Below, one piece after another: positions 17,499 through 25,677 of a stretch of DNA of 44,164 nucleotides. The DNA lies in NCBI GenBank assembly GCA_011523785.1, contig WTFW01000057.1:1-44164 (forward strand), in the 5' to 3' direction. The notes under the pieces are model-generated. The model saw only the letters and a list, made by a program, of their open reading frames with translations, searched no databases and was not told where the DNA came from. Both the position numbers and the translations under genes were made by a program. Each line of letters begins with the position of its first letter. Within the stretch, counting starts at the first letter, position 1. The DNA is from Chloroflexota bacterium. Lineage in GTDB: Bacteria > Chloroflexota > UBA11872.

Positions 17499-19382
17499 CT
17501 ACGGGAGCCGTTCTTCGGTGTGGCTGGCCTCGATGATGTCGGCAAGTTGAATCTTGGTGGTCGTTTCGATGGCCAATCCGCAGTCAAAGCCCTGTCGAAC
17601 CTCATCCACCTCATCGGAGAAGCGGCGCACCGTGAGGATGTGGCCGGTGCCAATCTCCTCGTTGCCGCGCAAAATTCGGACCTGGGCGCCGGTGTATACG
17701 CGCCCCGAAAGCACCATGCCGCCCACGATCTGGCGGGTGCGCTCGGTTCGGAATTCGCCACGAATCTCAAGGCGACCGTCAACCACCTCAACTTGCTCAG
17801 GCTTGATTGAGCCCTTGAGCGCCGCGTCCACATCGTCGATGAGTTCATAGATCGTGCGATAGTTCCGCACGTTCACGTTCTGGCGTTCGGCTTCCGCTGC
17901 CGCCGTCGCGTCAACCCGCGTATTGAAGGCAAGCACCAGGCCTTTGGCGGCGGCGGCGAGATTCACATCGGACTCGGTGACCGATCCAACACCCTCAAAT
18001 ACCACCATGGCCCGAGCCCGGTCGTCGCCTAGTTGGTTGATTGACTTGACAACGGCATCAACGGATCCGGCGGTATCCGCCTTCACCACCAGGTTGATCT
18101 GCTGGAGGCGGCCCGCCGTCATTTGCGCGGCAAGCGACTCAAGACTCAGACGCATGGCCTGATCGCCACTACCGCGAGTTGGCGTTCGGCCCTGCTGTCG
18201 GCGCCGCTTGCGCTGCCGTGGAATGACACTGATGGGATCGCCAACGCCCGGCATCGCATCCAGACCCATGACCTCGACAGGTGTCGATGGACTCGCCGTG
18301 CGCAGACGCCCGCCACTCTCGTCAAACAACGCTCGTACGCGGCCGTTAATCTCGCCGGTCGTGAGCGTGTCACCAACTCTCAGAATTCCGCGCTGCACCA
18401 GCACGGTCGCCACCGGCCCCTGACTGTGATCGAGCCGTGTTTCGATGATCGTGCCCTTTGCCGGCCCGTCCACCGGCGCTCGCAACTCTTCCAGCTCGGC
18501 CGTGAGGTTGATGTACTCCAGTAAATCGTTGATTCCTTCACCCTGGAGGGCCGATAGCGGCACGGCCACGACATCTCCGCCAAAGTCCTCCACAACAATC
18601 TCATGCTCCGTAAGTTGCTGGAGCACGCGACTGGGATTTGCGGTCTCCAGATCAATCTTGTTAACGGCAATGATGATCGGCACGCTGGCCGCTCGGGCGT
18701 GCCCAATCGCTTCCACCGTCTGGGGCATGATCCCGTCATCGGCGGCAACCACGATCACCGCAATGTCGGTGACCCCCGCTCCGCGCGCGCGCATCGCCGT
18801 AAAAGCCTCGTGGCCCGGCGTATCGATGAAGGTGATGGCGCTGCCATTCACGGCCACCTGGTACGCCCCGATGTGCTGGGTGATCCCCCCGAATTCGCTG
18901 TCGACCACATTGGTGTTGCGGATCGCATCCAGCAGTGTCGTCTTGCCGTGATCCACATGACCCATCACCGTCACGACGGGTGGGCGCGGCTCACCGTCCG
19001 GAGGGTCTTCGGTCTCTTCGTCCACCGGCTTCGGCGAAGCCGCGGGAGCGATCCGCTCCTGTGCAGGTTCGGCGACGATGGCGATTCCGAGGTTGCGCAT
19101 CACCGCGCGCGCGGTATCCCGATCGATGGCCGCGTTGATCGTGGTCAGCACGCCTCGGTTGAGCAGCTCCATGATGATGTCCGTCGGCGGCACCTCGGCG
19201 CGCTCGGCAATGTCGGCTATCGCGGCGGAAGTCGGCATGGCGACCTGGCGAAGCTCGACGGCCGGAGTTTCCTCAGGCTCGGGGGGGCGCTCCTCAGCGG
19301 CCGGACCCGGCCGCTGCTGGGGGCGGCGCCTCGCGCGCGGCCGCGGCGGCGGGCGGCGACGTGTTCGTCGGCGGCGCGCCAT
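17499..19382 (-). CDS. infB: Translation initiation factor IF-2 (short form)
   Basis: GTPase that places fMet-tRNA on the 30S subunit and promotes subunit joining. The 627-residue protein has a short Arg/Pro-rich N-terminus (1-45), an IF2_N helix region (about 50-105), the G domain with 'VMGHVDHGKTTLLDAIR', 'DTPGHEAF', 'VNKIDLE', then the beta-barrel domain II, domain III (about 390-500) and the C-terminal fMet-tRNA domain (about 530-625). It is short for the family because the N-terminal linker is compact. ATG at 19382 is one base after the ylxR stop, with GGGAG 11 bases upstream. Stop TAG at 17499 is followed directly by the rbfA ribosome site. Confidence 0.97.
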   Translation of the reverse strand: MARRRRTRRRPPPRPRARRRPQQRPGPAAEERPPEPEETPAVELRQVAMPTSAAIADIAERAEVPPTDIIMELLNRGVLTTINAAIDRDTARAVMRNLGIAIVAEPAQERIAPAASPKPVDEETEDPPDGEPRPPVVTVMGHVDHGKTTLLDAIRNTNVVDSEFGGITQHIGAYQVAVNGSAITFIDTPGHEAFTAMRARGAGVTDIAVIVVAADDGIMPQTVEAIGHARAASVPIIIAVNKIDLETANPSRVLQQLTEHEIVVEDFGGDVVAVPLSALQGEGINDLLEYINLTAELEELRAPVDGPAKGTIIETRLDHSQGPVATVLVQRGILRVGDTLTTGEINGRVRALFDESGGRLRTASPSTPVEVMGLDAMPGVGDPISVIPRQRKRRRQQGRTPTRGSGDQAMRLSLESLAAQMTAGRLQQINLVVKADTAGSVDAVVKSINQLGDDRARAMVVFEGVGSVTESDVNLAAAAKGLVLAFNTRVDATAAAEAERQNVNVRNYRTIYELIDDVDAALKGSIKPEQVEVVDGRLEIRGEFRTERTRQIVGGMVLSGRVYTGAQVRILRGNEEIGTGHILTVRRFSDEVDEVRQGFDCGLAIETTTKIQLADIIEASHTEERLP

Positions 19383-19383
19383 G

Positions 19384-19683
19384 CTAGCCGGCGCTCCCGG
19401 CTATCCGGACAAGCCGCTCACGCTCAACGTGTTCGATCAAAACTTCGGCCTGTGCACGATCAAGGGAAACTCCCAACTGCTTGCTTAGGATGCCGCGCGC
19501 CAGCGCCTTCTGCACACAACCGGGCTCCAGTGAAAGGTACGCGCCCCGCCCGTTCCGCCGACCAGAAGGATCGCAGCGCACGCCGCCGTCAGGCGTTCGC
19601 ACAATGCGGATCAGTTCGCGTTTGGGACGCTTCACGCGTGTGACGACACACGTGCGAGCAGGTTCGGCGCGGGCGATGGTCAA
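19384..19683 (-). CDS. ylxR: YlxR-family RNA-binding protein (RnpM-like)
   Basis: A basic protein of the YlxR/DUF448 family, which sits between nusA and infB in many bacteria and in Firmicutes has been shown to modulate RNase P. Visible features are 'RTCVVTRVKRPKRELIRIVR' region near the N-terminus and 'DPSGRRNGRGAYLSLEPGCVQKAL', the core motif. The usual first C-x-x-C pair is reduced to C-V-V-T. The start is TTG at 19683, which overlaps the nusA stop as TTGA but has its GGGGAG directly adjacent with no spacing. ATC at 19677, six bases after GGGGAG, is a better spaced alternative; the protein would be 97 residues instead of 99. Product identity is firm, the start is not. Confidence 0.9.
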   Translation of the reverse strand: MTIARAEPARTCVVTRVKRPKRELIRIVRTPDGGVRCDPSGRRNGRGAYLSLEPGCVQKALARGILSKQLGVSLDRAQAEVLIEHVERERLVRIAGSAG

Positions 19684-19689
19684 CTCCCC
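19675..19689 (-). promoter_or_regulatory. ylxR ribosome binding site with competing TTG and ATC starts
   Basis: On the minus strand GGGGAG (19689-19684) is followed immediately by TTG and, six bases later, by ATC in the same frame. Standard spacing favours ATC; standard codon choice favours TTG. The local context A-C-C-ATC-G-C is shared with the rbfA start in the same operon. Confidence 0.4.
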
Positions 19690-20870
19690 GACCCGTCGGC
19701 GCTTCGGCCGACACGCTCCGCCATCGGCGCGGAAGGCGCCTCCGACGAGAGACTGGCGTCGTCCTGTGGAGCGCCTGTACCCGGGTGGCTCAATTCCTCA
19801 GTCAGCTCGTCCTCCGGTACTGCGACATCCACGGCTTCAGCCGGTTCCGACGCATCCCGGATCGTGATCCTGAACCCCGTCAGCCTCGCGGCTAGCCGTG
19901 CATTCTGCCCTTCACGGCCAATGGCCAACGACACCATGTCGGTCGGCACAAACACATCGGCCATCCGCTGGTTCAGATCGACATGGACGTTGCGTACACG
20001 AGCGGGACTGAGCGCGTTCGCCACGTACACGCGCGGCTCATCGTCGTACAGAATGATCTCTACTTTCTCCTGTCCAAGCTCGCGGAGCACGTTCTGGATG
20101 CGCGTCCCGCGCATGCCGACCGCCGAACCAACGGGATCAAGCCCCTCTTGCCTCGAGCGAACGGCCAGTTTGGTGCGAACGCCAGCATCGCGCGCAATGG
20201 CCGCAATCTCAACTAGCCCGTTCTGAATCTCGGGCACCTCGCGCTGAAACAGGCGGCGGACGAAATCCGCGTGCGAGCGGGAAACGCGCAACTGTGCGCC
20301 ACGGCCGCCCTCGGCCACGTCAAGCAGGAGCACGCGCATGCGCTGACCGGAGCGATAGAACTCGCCAGGCACCTGATCGCCCGCAAGCATGATCGCTTCG
20401 CCGCGCCCAAGATCCACAAAGACGCCGCGATTCTCCACGCGCGTCACGCGCCCAACCAGCAACTGGCCTTGGTGCTCGATGAAGTGCGTGTAGATTTCCA
20501 GCCGCTCGGCATCCCGCAGGGCCTGCTGCATGGCCTGCCGGGCCTTCTGCGTAGCGATACGTCCGAAGTTCGGCGGGGTGATGTCAATCTGAAAGACCTC
20601 ACCAAGCTCCATGGTCTCGTCGTAACTGCGAGCCTCGGTCAGCGAGATTTCGTGAATGTCATCGGTGACGACTTCGACCACGGTTTTGTTGGCATATACC
20701 GTCGAGTCACCCGTTTCCGGGTCGATTTCAATGTCGATGTCGTCGTAGTCGCTGTTGTAGTCCTCAAAGGCTGAGGTGATGGCTGTGCGCAGGGCATTAA
20801 CGACCGCATCGATCTGAATGCCCTTCTCGTCGGCAAGCTGCTGCAGCGCCAACATGAAGTCACTGCGCAC
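19680..20870 (-). CDS. nusA: Transcription termination/antitermination protein NusA
   Basis: RNA polymerase-associated factor controlling pausing, termination and antitermination. The 396-residue protein has the NusA N-terminal domain (1-125, 'MLALQQLADEKGI' to 'ALRDAERLEIY'), an S1 domain (about 135-200, 'QLLVGRVTRVENRGVFVDLG'), and KH1/KH2 domains (about 230-345, 'GSAVGMRGTRIQNVLRELG' and 'SLAIGREGQNARLAARLTG'). There are no C-terminal acidic repeats, as is usual outside Proteobacteria; a 45-residue acidic/Ser-rich tail ends the protein. GTG at 20870 is supported by AGGAGG seven bases upstream. It is the first gene of the operon; rimP, normally just upstream, is missing from this locus. Confidence 0.97.
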   Translation of the reverse strand: MRSDFMLALQQLADEKGIQIDAVVNALRTAITSAFEDYNSDYDDIDIEIDPETGDSTVYANKTVVEVVTDDIHEISLTEARSYDETMELGEVFQIDITPPNFGRIATQKARQAMQQALRDAERLEIYTHFIEHQGQLLVGRVTRVENRGVFVDLGRGEAIMLAGDQVPGEFYRSGQRMRVLLLDVAEGGRGAQLRVSRSHADFVRRLFQREVPEIQNGLVEIAAIARDAGVRTKLAVRSRQEGLDPVGSAVGMRGTRIQNVLRELGQEKVEIILYDDEPRVYVANALSPARVRNVHVDLNQRMADVFVPTDMVSLAIGREGQNARLAARLTGFRITIRDASEPAEAVDVAVPEDELTEELSHPGTGAPQDDASLSSEAPSAPMAERVGRSADGSGS

Positions 20871-20962
20871 GGGATAGCCTCCTCAGGACGTTTGGACCGC
20901 TTCCCTCCCCCGGGAATAGGGCGGACCCTCGCCCGCCCGTGGCAGACAGTGCGGCTGACCAT

Positions 20963-20971
20963 AGTCTAGCA
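20963..20971 (-). promoter_or_regulatory. Putative extended -10 promoter for the nusA-ribF operon
   Basis: The minus strand reads TGC-TAGACT, an extended -10 (TGn followed by a four-of-six match to TATAAT), placing transcription start near 20956 and a leader of roughly 85 bases. TTCGCC lies 19 bases further upstream as a poor -35, consistent with extended -10 promoters that do not need one. Confidence 0.35.
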
Positions 20972-21009
20972 CTGCCCGCTGAGCTTGGGCGAATCTGCCG
21001 CAAGGAATA

Positions 21010-21027
21010 GCTTTGAAGCTACAAAGC
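21010..21027 (-). terminator. Hairpin downstream of the ABC ATPase gene, possible terminator
   Basis: A perfect 6-base inverted repeat (GCTTTG / CAAAGC) with a 6-base loop, followed on the minus strand by a short T-containing run (TATTCC). It lies about 60 bases past the ABC ATPase stop and before the nusA promoter, where a terminator would be expected. The U-tract is weak. Confidence 0.35.
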
Positions 21028-21086
21028 CGTCACGGAAGCCCCGCTTGATCCTACAACCGGCTGCGGAAACGTGGCCAATCCAGCCG

Positions 21087-22268
21087 CTAGATCAGCCGCC
21101 TCTCATCCGCGTCAAACACATACGCCTCATCCACCGGGACTTTGGCGTACACCGTCGTATTGCGGTCCCATTCCTCTTCCAGCGGCCGTTTGGCGATCAC
21201 CCGTGATCCGGCGAGATCAAAGGTGACTTCCTTGCGCTGCTCGGAAAAGTGACTCTCCACCCAATACACGTCAACCGGCACGGATCCGTCCACCTGGTGG
21301 TGCGACAACTCGATTGCCTCGGGGCGGATGCCCAGATTCACCGATGCGCCTTCGCGACTGCCAAGCGCGTCATTTCGAAGGTCAACGAAGTGGCCGTCGA
21401 CGCGAATGCCGCCGTGCTCGGCCTTGGCTGGCATCAGGTTCATCGGCGGCAGGCCCACGAATCCCGCCACGAACATGTTGGCCGGGTTGTCGTAGATCTC
21501 GCGGTAGGTACCGAGCTGTTGAATCTTGCCGGCCTGCATCACGGCAATCCGGTCGCCCATGGCCTGGGCTTCGGTCTGGTCGTGCGTGACGTACACCGTG
21601 GTGATGTTGAACCGGCGCAGCAACCGCTTGATCTCCACCCGCGTGCGGCTGCGCAGTTTGGCGTCGAGGTTGGACAGCGGCTCGTCAAACAGGAATACCG
21701 TCGGGTCCCGCACGATGCAACGGGCGATCGCCACGCGCTGCTGCTGGCCGCCGGAAAGGGCTTTCGGACGACGATCCAGGAGCTGATCGAATCCAACGCC
21801 CATGATCTGCGAGACGATCTCAACGCGCTCGTCGACTTCTTCCTCGCGCTTGTGCATCTTGAAGAAGAATCCAAGATTCTTCTTGCTGTGCATGTGGGGG
21901 TAGAGCGCGTAGTTCTGAAACACGATGCCCACGCGCCGCTCCTTGGCGCCGAGCAGCGTCCAGTCTTCCTCGCCGTACTGGATTGTTCCGCTGTTGGGGT
22001 AATCCAGCCGGATAAGTCCGGCAACCACTCGCAGCATGGTGGACTTGCCACAGCCGGACGGCCCCAGGATGGCGATGGACTCGCCGTCATGGATGTCGAG
22101 ATCCACACCGTCAATGGCATGAATCATGCCGTCGTGGTAGTTGGCTTGACCTACCAGGTCGGACTTCTCTTCGTCGGGCGTGCCGCCCATTTGGCCGAAT
22201 ATCACGGCTGCCGGGTCGCTGTCTTCTTTGAAGATCACCCGCGCGTCTCGAATCTGAACGTTAGGCAT
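21087..22268 (-). CDS. CUT1-type (MalK/UgpC-like) ABC transporter ATP-binding protein
   Basis: An ATPase subunit of carbohydrate importers. All ABC motifs are intact: Walker A 'GPSGCGKST' (about 69-77), Q-loop 'FQNYALYPHM', signature 'LSGGQQQRVAIAR', Walker B 'VFLFDEPLSNLDA' and H-loop 'VTHDQ'. A C-terminal OB/TOBE regulatory domain fills residues 240-393. Walker A normally begins near residue 36-40; here about 30 extra residues ('DPAAVIFGQMGGTPDEEKSD' region) are inserted after the first strand. ATG at 22268 has GGAGG six bases upstream; the TTG one codon earlier is less likely. No permease or binding protein is adjacent; the only neighbour is the YesL-like protein 42 bases upstream. It may energise a transporter encoded elsewhere. 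Confidence 0.92.
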   Translation of the reverse strand: MPNVQIRDARVIFKEDSDPAAVIFGQMGGTPDEEKSDLVGQANYHDGMIHAIDGVDLDIHDGESIAILGPSGCGKSTMLRVVAGLIRLDYPNSGTIQYGEEDWTLLGAKERRVGIVFQNYALYPHMHSKKNLGFFFKMHKREEEVDERVEIVSQIMGVGFDQLLDRRPKALSGGQQQRVAIARCIVRDPTVFLFDEPLSNLDAKLRSRTRVEIKRLLRRFNITTVYVTHDQTEAQAMGDRIAVMQAGKIQQLGTYREIYDNPANMFVAGFVGLPPMNLMPAKAEHGGIRVDGHFVDLRNDALGSREGASVNLGIRPEAIELSHHQVDGSVPVDVYWVESHFSEQRKEVTFDLAGSRVIAKRPLEEEWDRNTTVYAKVPVDEAYVFDADERRLI

Positions 22269-22310
22269 CAAACCCCTCCGAGTTTTCTGTTGACTCCGAT
22301 CGGCGAGTCG

Positions 22311-23057
22311 TCACAGGATTCGCCCCTCCGGCTCCACGCCGAATGCGTGGAGTCGGTCTTGCGTCATTCGCATTGCCACGAGCGCCAGGGTGCTCGCCAC
22401 GAGAAACACCGCCGGGAAGATCAGCAACATGCTCAGCACAACGCTGACCACCACGATGATAAAGAACGCGATGGATGATCCTGGGGAACTCAGCGCCATG
22501 ACCGCCGCGTTGCGGAACAAGTGGTAGAGCGACATGTCGTAGCGGATGAACATTGGGAACAGATAGGCCTGGGCCGCCGTCCACAGCACAACGAAATATA
22601 GCGAGAGGAATCCCAACGCCTGGATCAACAGCTGCCCCGTTCCGGTGTAAAAGATGAACCCGACGACCAGGCCGTAGAGCAGGCACAGGTCCACCACAAA
22701 CAGGATCCAGGCCCGCGCGAAATTCAGCCGGAATCCGACCCAGAAGTCTCGAGCCTCGATGTTCTCGTACTCCACGTGGCGGTGCGCCACGTGGAAGAGC
22801 GCGGCCGTGCCGGGACCCGCCAGCGCACCGCCAACGACGGTGCCGCCGACGATGAACACGAAGAACTGGAGGCCGGTAACCGGGGCGTCCGTCTGCAGCA
22901 CGGCCTGCTGCAGCGCGTACGCGCCTGGGATCCCAACGATTGGGACCAACGGAAGCATCGCCAGGAACCAAAAGAAGTTCCCGACGAGCGCCAACGCGCG
23001 GAGGTCATAGTAGACCTGCGCAAACGCCCACCAGGTGTGTCGAAAGACCTCAGCCAC
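22311..23057 (-). CDS. YesL-like (DUF624) integral membrane protein
   Basis: A 248-residue protein with about five to six membrane helices: an amphipathic start ('WWAFAQVYYDLRALAL'), hydrophobic segments near 30-50, 68-90, 118-145, 150-170 and 195-228. The layout and the 'VGNFFWFLAMLPLVPIVGIPGAYAL' opening resemble the YesL/DUF624 family, which is commonly encoded beside carbohydrate ABC transporters in Firmicutes and Chloroflexota; its function is unknown. GTG at 23057 follows GTGAGG by four bases. It is immediately upstream of the sugar-type ABC ATPase (42 bases), so the two are likely co-transcribed. The family link is by pattern and context, not by a catalytic motif. Confidence 0.72.
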   Translation of the reverse strand: MAEVFRHTWWAFAQVYYDLRALALVGNFFWFLAMLPLVPIVGIPGAYALQQAVLQTDAPVTGLQFFVFIVGGTVVGGALAGPGTAALFHVAHRHVEYENIEARDFWVGFRLNFARAWILFVVDLCLLYGLVVGFIFYTGTGQLLIQALGFLSLYFVVLWTAAQAYLFPMFIRYDMSLYHLFRNAAVMALSSPGSSIAFFIIVVVSVVLSMLLIFPAVFLVASTLALVAMRMTQDRLHAFGVEPEGRIL

Positions 23058-23172
23058 AGCGCCTCACCGCCATCACGGAGGAACGCCATTCCTCCCATAC
23101 GCATGGTAGCCGAGGCCCGGGCGGGCGCCGACGCCGAGGAGTGCCCGGCGCGTCGCCGATCGGCGGCTCAGG

Positions 23173-24081
23173 TCAGGCAAGTGCCGTTGCCGGAAGACGA
23201 TCGATCATTTCCCGCAACAGGAAGGTCGTCTGGTTCGTGCTCCCGCAGCACGAGCCAATCACGGATACGCCGCTCTCGATCCACTGACGGGCGAACTCCA
23301 CCATCTTCTCGGGCGGATACAGGTAACAGACTCGCCCATCGATGAGTTCGGGCACGCCGGCGTTGGACTGGGCCATCAGGGGACGACGCGGTCCGGCCGC
23401 CAGCATCTGGTCCAGCACCTGCGTCATTTCTTCGGGCCCGTTTCCGCAGTTGCACCCAACCACGGCGGCGCCGGCCTCCTCGCACGCACGCAGTCCGTCC
23501 GCCGGAGCCACGCCCATCATGGTGTGAAGGTTGATGTCATAGGTCATAGTCGCGAAGACCGGCAGGCCGGTTGAGCTGGCAGCGTCGATCGCGATCTGGA
23601 CTTCGCGTATGTCGCTAAAGGTCTCGCAGAGCAGTAGATCAACGCCGCCCTCGGCGAGTTGCTCGGCTTGAACACGGAATGCCTCGGTCATCCGCGCTTC
23701 GGTGACATCGCCGAGCGGCTCGAGGAAGTCGCCGCTCTGTCCGATATCGCCTGCGACCCAGGCGTCGTCGCCGGCCACGGCCCTGGCCTGTTCCGCCGCG
23801 CCTCGATTTATGGCCTCGGACTTCTCCGTCAGACCGGCCCGCTCCAATCGGATGAGGTTGCCGCCAAACGTGTTGGTCGACAGAACGTCGGCGCCGGCGT
23901 CCAGATACGCCTGGTATACCTCGGCCATGCGATCCGGGAAGCGGAGCGTGGCTTCCTCGGGCGCCTCCCAATCGCGTTCCGGCAAGTCGTTCAGTGTCGA
24001 GCCCATGGCGCCGTCAAAGAGCAGCGGGCGCCGGGCCAGGGCACGGAGAACGGCGTCGGGTGTCGATCGATCAACAAGCAT
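23173..24081 (-). CDS. Homocysteine S-methyltransferase family protein
   Basis: A 302-residue Zn-dependent methyltransferase of the MHT/BHMT/MetH-N family that transfers a methyl group to homocysteine or a related thiol. The barrel opens with 'LLFDGAMGSTL', contains 'NTFGGN' and 'LLCETFSDIREVQIA', and has the three zinc cysteines in 'GCNCG' and 'GSCCGS'. The methyl donor (S-methylmethionine, betaine, methyl-folate or other) cannot be read. ATG at 24081 is preferred over GTG at 24114. It ends the galU-GHMP-xylB run with a 75-base gap that holds its own likely -10 element, so it may be partly independent of the sugar genes. Confidence 0.9.
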   Translation of the reverse strand: MLVDRSTPDAVLRALARRPLLFDGAMGSTLNDLPERDWEAPEEATLRFPDRMAEVYQAYLDAGADVLSTNTFGGNLIRLERAGLTEKSEAINRGAAEQARAVAGDDAWVAGDIGQSGDFLEPLGDVTEARMTEAFRVQAEQLAEGGVDLLLCETFSDIREVQIAIDAASSTGLPVFATMTYDINLHTMMGVAPADGLRACEEAGAAVVGCNCGNGPEEMTQVLDQMLAAGPRRPLMAQSNAGVPELIDGRVCYLYPPEKMVEFARQWIESGVSVIGSCCGSTNQTTFLLREMIDRLPATALA

Positions 24082-24127
24082 GGGGCATGGGCTCAGGCCC
24101 GGCCAGTCGGGCACGGGCGATGCGTCG

Positions 24128-24133
24128 AATATA
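24128..24133 (-). promoter_or_regulatory. Putative -10 element before the homocysteine methyltransferase gene
   Basis: The minus strand reads TATATT (five of six to TATAAT) in the gap between xylB and the methyltransferase gene, 47 bases before its ATG. The -35 region is not convincing. AT-rich hexamers are rare in this window. Confidence 0.35.
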
Positions 24134-24156
24134 GCAACGGTGCTCCGCCGGCCTGG

Positions 24157-25677
24157 TTACGCCTCCGTAATTTCTGTTGCCTGGGCCGCGGCCGCGGCCT
24201 GACTTGCCTCGGCCAACGCGGGGTAGAGGTCCCGGTAGCGGGCATACGCTGCCTCCAGCGCGGCGACGCCTCCGGCACTGGGCGTCGTGGACTCGCACGG
24301 GGCAGCCGTTATCCGAACGGCCTCGTCAACCGATGCGATCAACCCCGACGCAACCGCGCCCAGCAGGGCGGCCCCGAAGGCCGGACCGCGTCCCTCGGGC
24401 TCAATCCGCATCGGTGCGTCAAACACATCGGCGACGATCTGCCGCCAGAGCGGACTGCGAGCGCCTCCGCCAGCCAGCTTGAAGCGGTCAACCGAGGCGC
24501 CAACGCTCTGAATGGTCTGGGCAGCGTCGCGCAGGCTAAAGGCAACCCCTTCCAGCACGGCCCGCACGATGTCGGCTCGGCGGTGCGCGGTCGTCAATCC
24601 CACCAGCGCACCTCGGGCGTCGGCGTCCAGGTGCGGCGTTCGCTCCCCTTGCAGATACGGTAGCCACAACAAACCCCGGCTGCCCGGCGGCGAATCGGTG
24701 GCCTCGGGAACCAATTGGTCGTACGCAATGCCGGGCATGAACGTGTCGCGCAACCACCGCAGCGAGAGACCGGCCGCCTGCGTAACGCCCATCAGGTACC
24801 AACGCAGCGGAATGGCATGGGCTCCTATCTGCACGCGTCCATCGGGGGACGCGCCATAGGCCGAGGCGGCGGCGAAGACCACGCCGGACGAGCCAATCGT
24901 CACGGCGGCGTCGCCCTCAGAGACTATTCCGGCCGCTACGGCGCCAGCCGGCTGATCGCCGGCACCGGCCGCGACTGGGATCCCGGGTGGCAGCCCCAGG
25001 TGTTCGGCGGCAGCGGGCGTCAGCTTGCCCGCCGTCTCAGGTGACTCGCGAACGTCGGGCAGCCAGGCCCGATCTATCGCCAGCATGTCGAGCATCTGGT
25101 CGGACCACCGGCGGGTGGCCGAGTCGAAATAGCCCGTTCCGCTGGCGTCCGAGACGTCGGTTAGGCACTCACCGCACAGCCGCAAGCGGATGAAGTCCTT
25201 GGGCAATAGCACGTGGGCCGTGCGTGCAAGCAGCTCCGGCTCGTGCTGCCGGACCCAGACGAGCTTGGGCGCCTGGAAGCCCTCCAGCGGCAGGTTGCCC
25301 GTGTGGCGGACTAGGGTGGGTATGCCGACGCTGCGTTCGAGTTCGCGACGCTGCGGTCCGGTGCGCAAGTCGCACCACAGGATCGCGTTGCGCAGCGGCT
25401 GTTGCGCGCGGTCGAGCAGCGTCAGTCCGTGCATCTGACCGGTGAGCCCAATCGCGCGAACCTGGTCCGCCAGATGAGCCCGTGAAGCGACCGCCGCTAT
25501 TGCGCTGAAGGCCGCCCGCTCCCAGTCCTGCGGGGACTGTTCCGCCCAGCCGGGCCTCGGGGTGTGCAACTCGTACGGCGCTTCGTAAACCGCCAGCGTT
25601 GCTCCCGAAACGTCCGTCAGAACGGCGCGAGCACCCGTGGTGCCGAGATCCAGCCCGATGACCGCCGGAAGCCTCAT
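24157..25677 (-). CDS. xylB: Xylulokinase-like FGGY carbohydrate kinase
   Basis: ATP-dependent sugar kinase of the FGGY family, closest in pattern to D-xylulose kinase. It opens with 'AVIGLDLGTTGARAV' (phosphate-1 loop, Asp10), contains 'GLTGQMHGLTLLD' and the xylulokinase-type 'CDLRTGPQRRELE', the catalytic-Asp region 'GAGDQPAGAVAAGI', and the adenosine site 'KLAGGGARSPLWRQIVADVF'. ATG at 25677 overlaps the GHMP-kinase stop as ATGA and gives 506 residues, the family norm; the frame extends upstream to 25809 only as a shadow. The operon with a sugar-1-kinase and GalU suggests a pentose or uronate route. A related FGGY sugar (xylulose versus ribulose or others) remains possible. Confidence 0.9.
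   Translation of the reverse strand: MRLPAVIGLDLGTTGARAVLTDVSGATLAVYEAPYELHTPRPGWAEQSPQDWERAAFSAIAAVASRAHLADQVRAIGLTGQMHGLTLLDRAQQPLRNAILWCDLRTGPQRRELERSVGIPTLVRHTGNLPLEGFQAPKLVWVRQHEPELLARTAHVLLPKDFIRLRLCGECLTDVSDASGTGYFDSATRRWSDQMLDMLAIDRAWLPDVRESPETAGKLTPAAAEHLGLPPGIPVAAGAGDQPAGAVAAGIVSEGDAAVTIGSSGVVFAAASAYGASPDGRVQIGAHAIPLRWYLMGVTQAAGLSLRWLRDTFMPGIAYDQLVPEATDSPPGSRGLLWLPYLQGERTPHLDADARGALVGLTTAHRRADIVRAVLEGVAFSLRDAAQTIQSVGASVDRFKLAGGGARSPLWRQIVADVFDAPMRIEPEGRGPAFGAALLGAVASGLIASVDEAVRITAAPCESTTPSAGGVAALEAAYARYRDLYPALAEASQAAAAAQATEITEA

Noticed and set aside
17483-17848. Upstream extension of the rbfA frame
   Set aside because: The sequence lies wholly inside infB and reads as a low-complexity shadow; RbfA homology begins only at the ATC.
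18603-19643. 346-residue plus-strand ORF antisense to infB
   Set aside because: High His/Arg content and no family pattern; a mirror of the GC-rich infB gene.
22261-23104. Alternative minus-strand ORFs over the YesL-like gene
   Set aside because: Gly/Arg-rich and lacking hydrophobic segments, while the 22311-23057 frame encodes a coherent membrane protein.
23140-23165. GCCGATCGGC palindrome downstream of the homocysteine methyltransferase gene
   Set aside because: Perfect but with no loop and no T-run; in GC-rich DNA such short palindromes are expected by chance.
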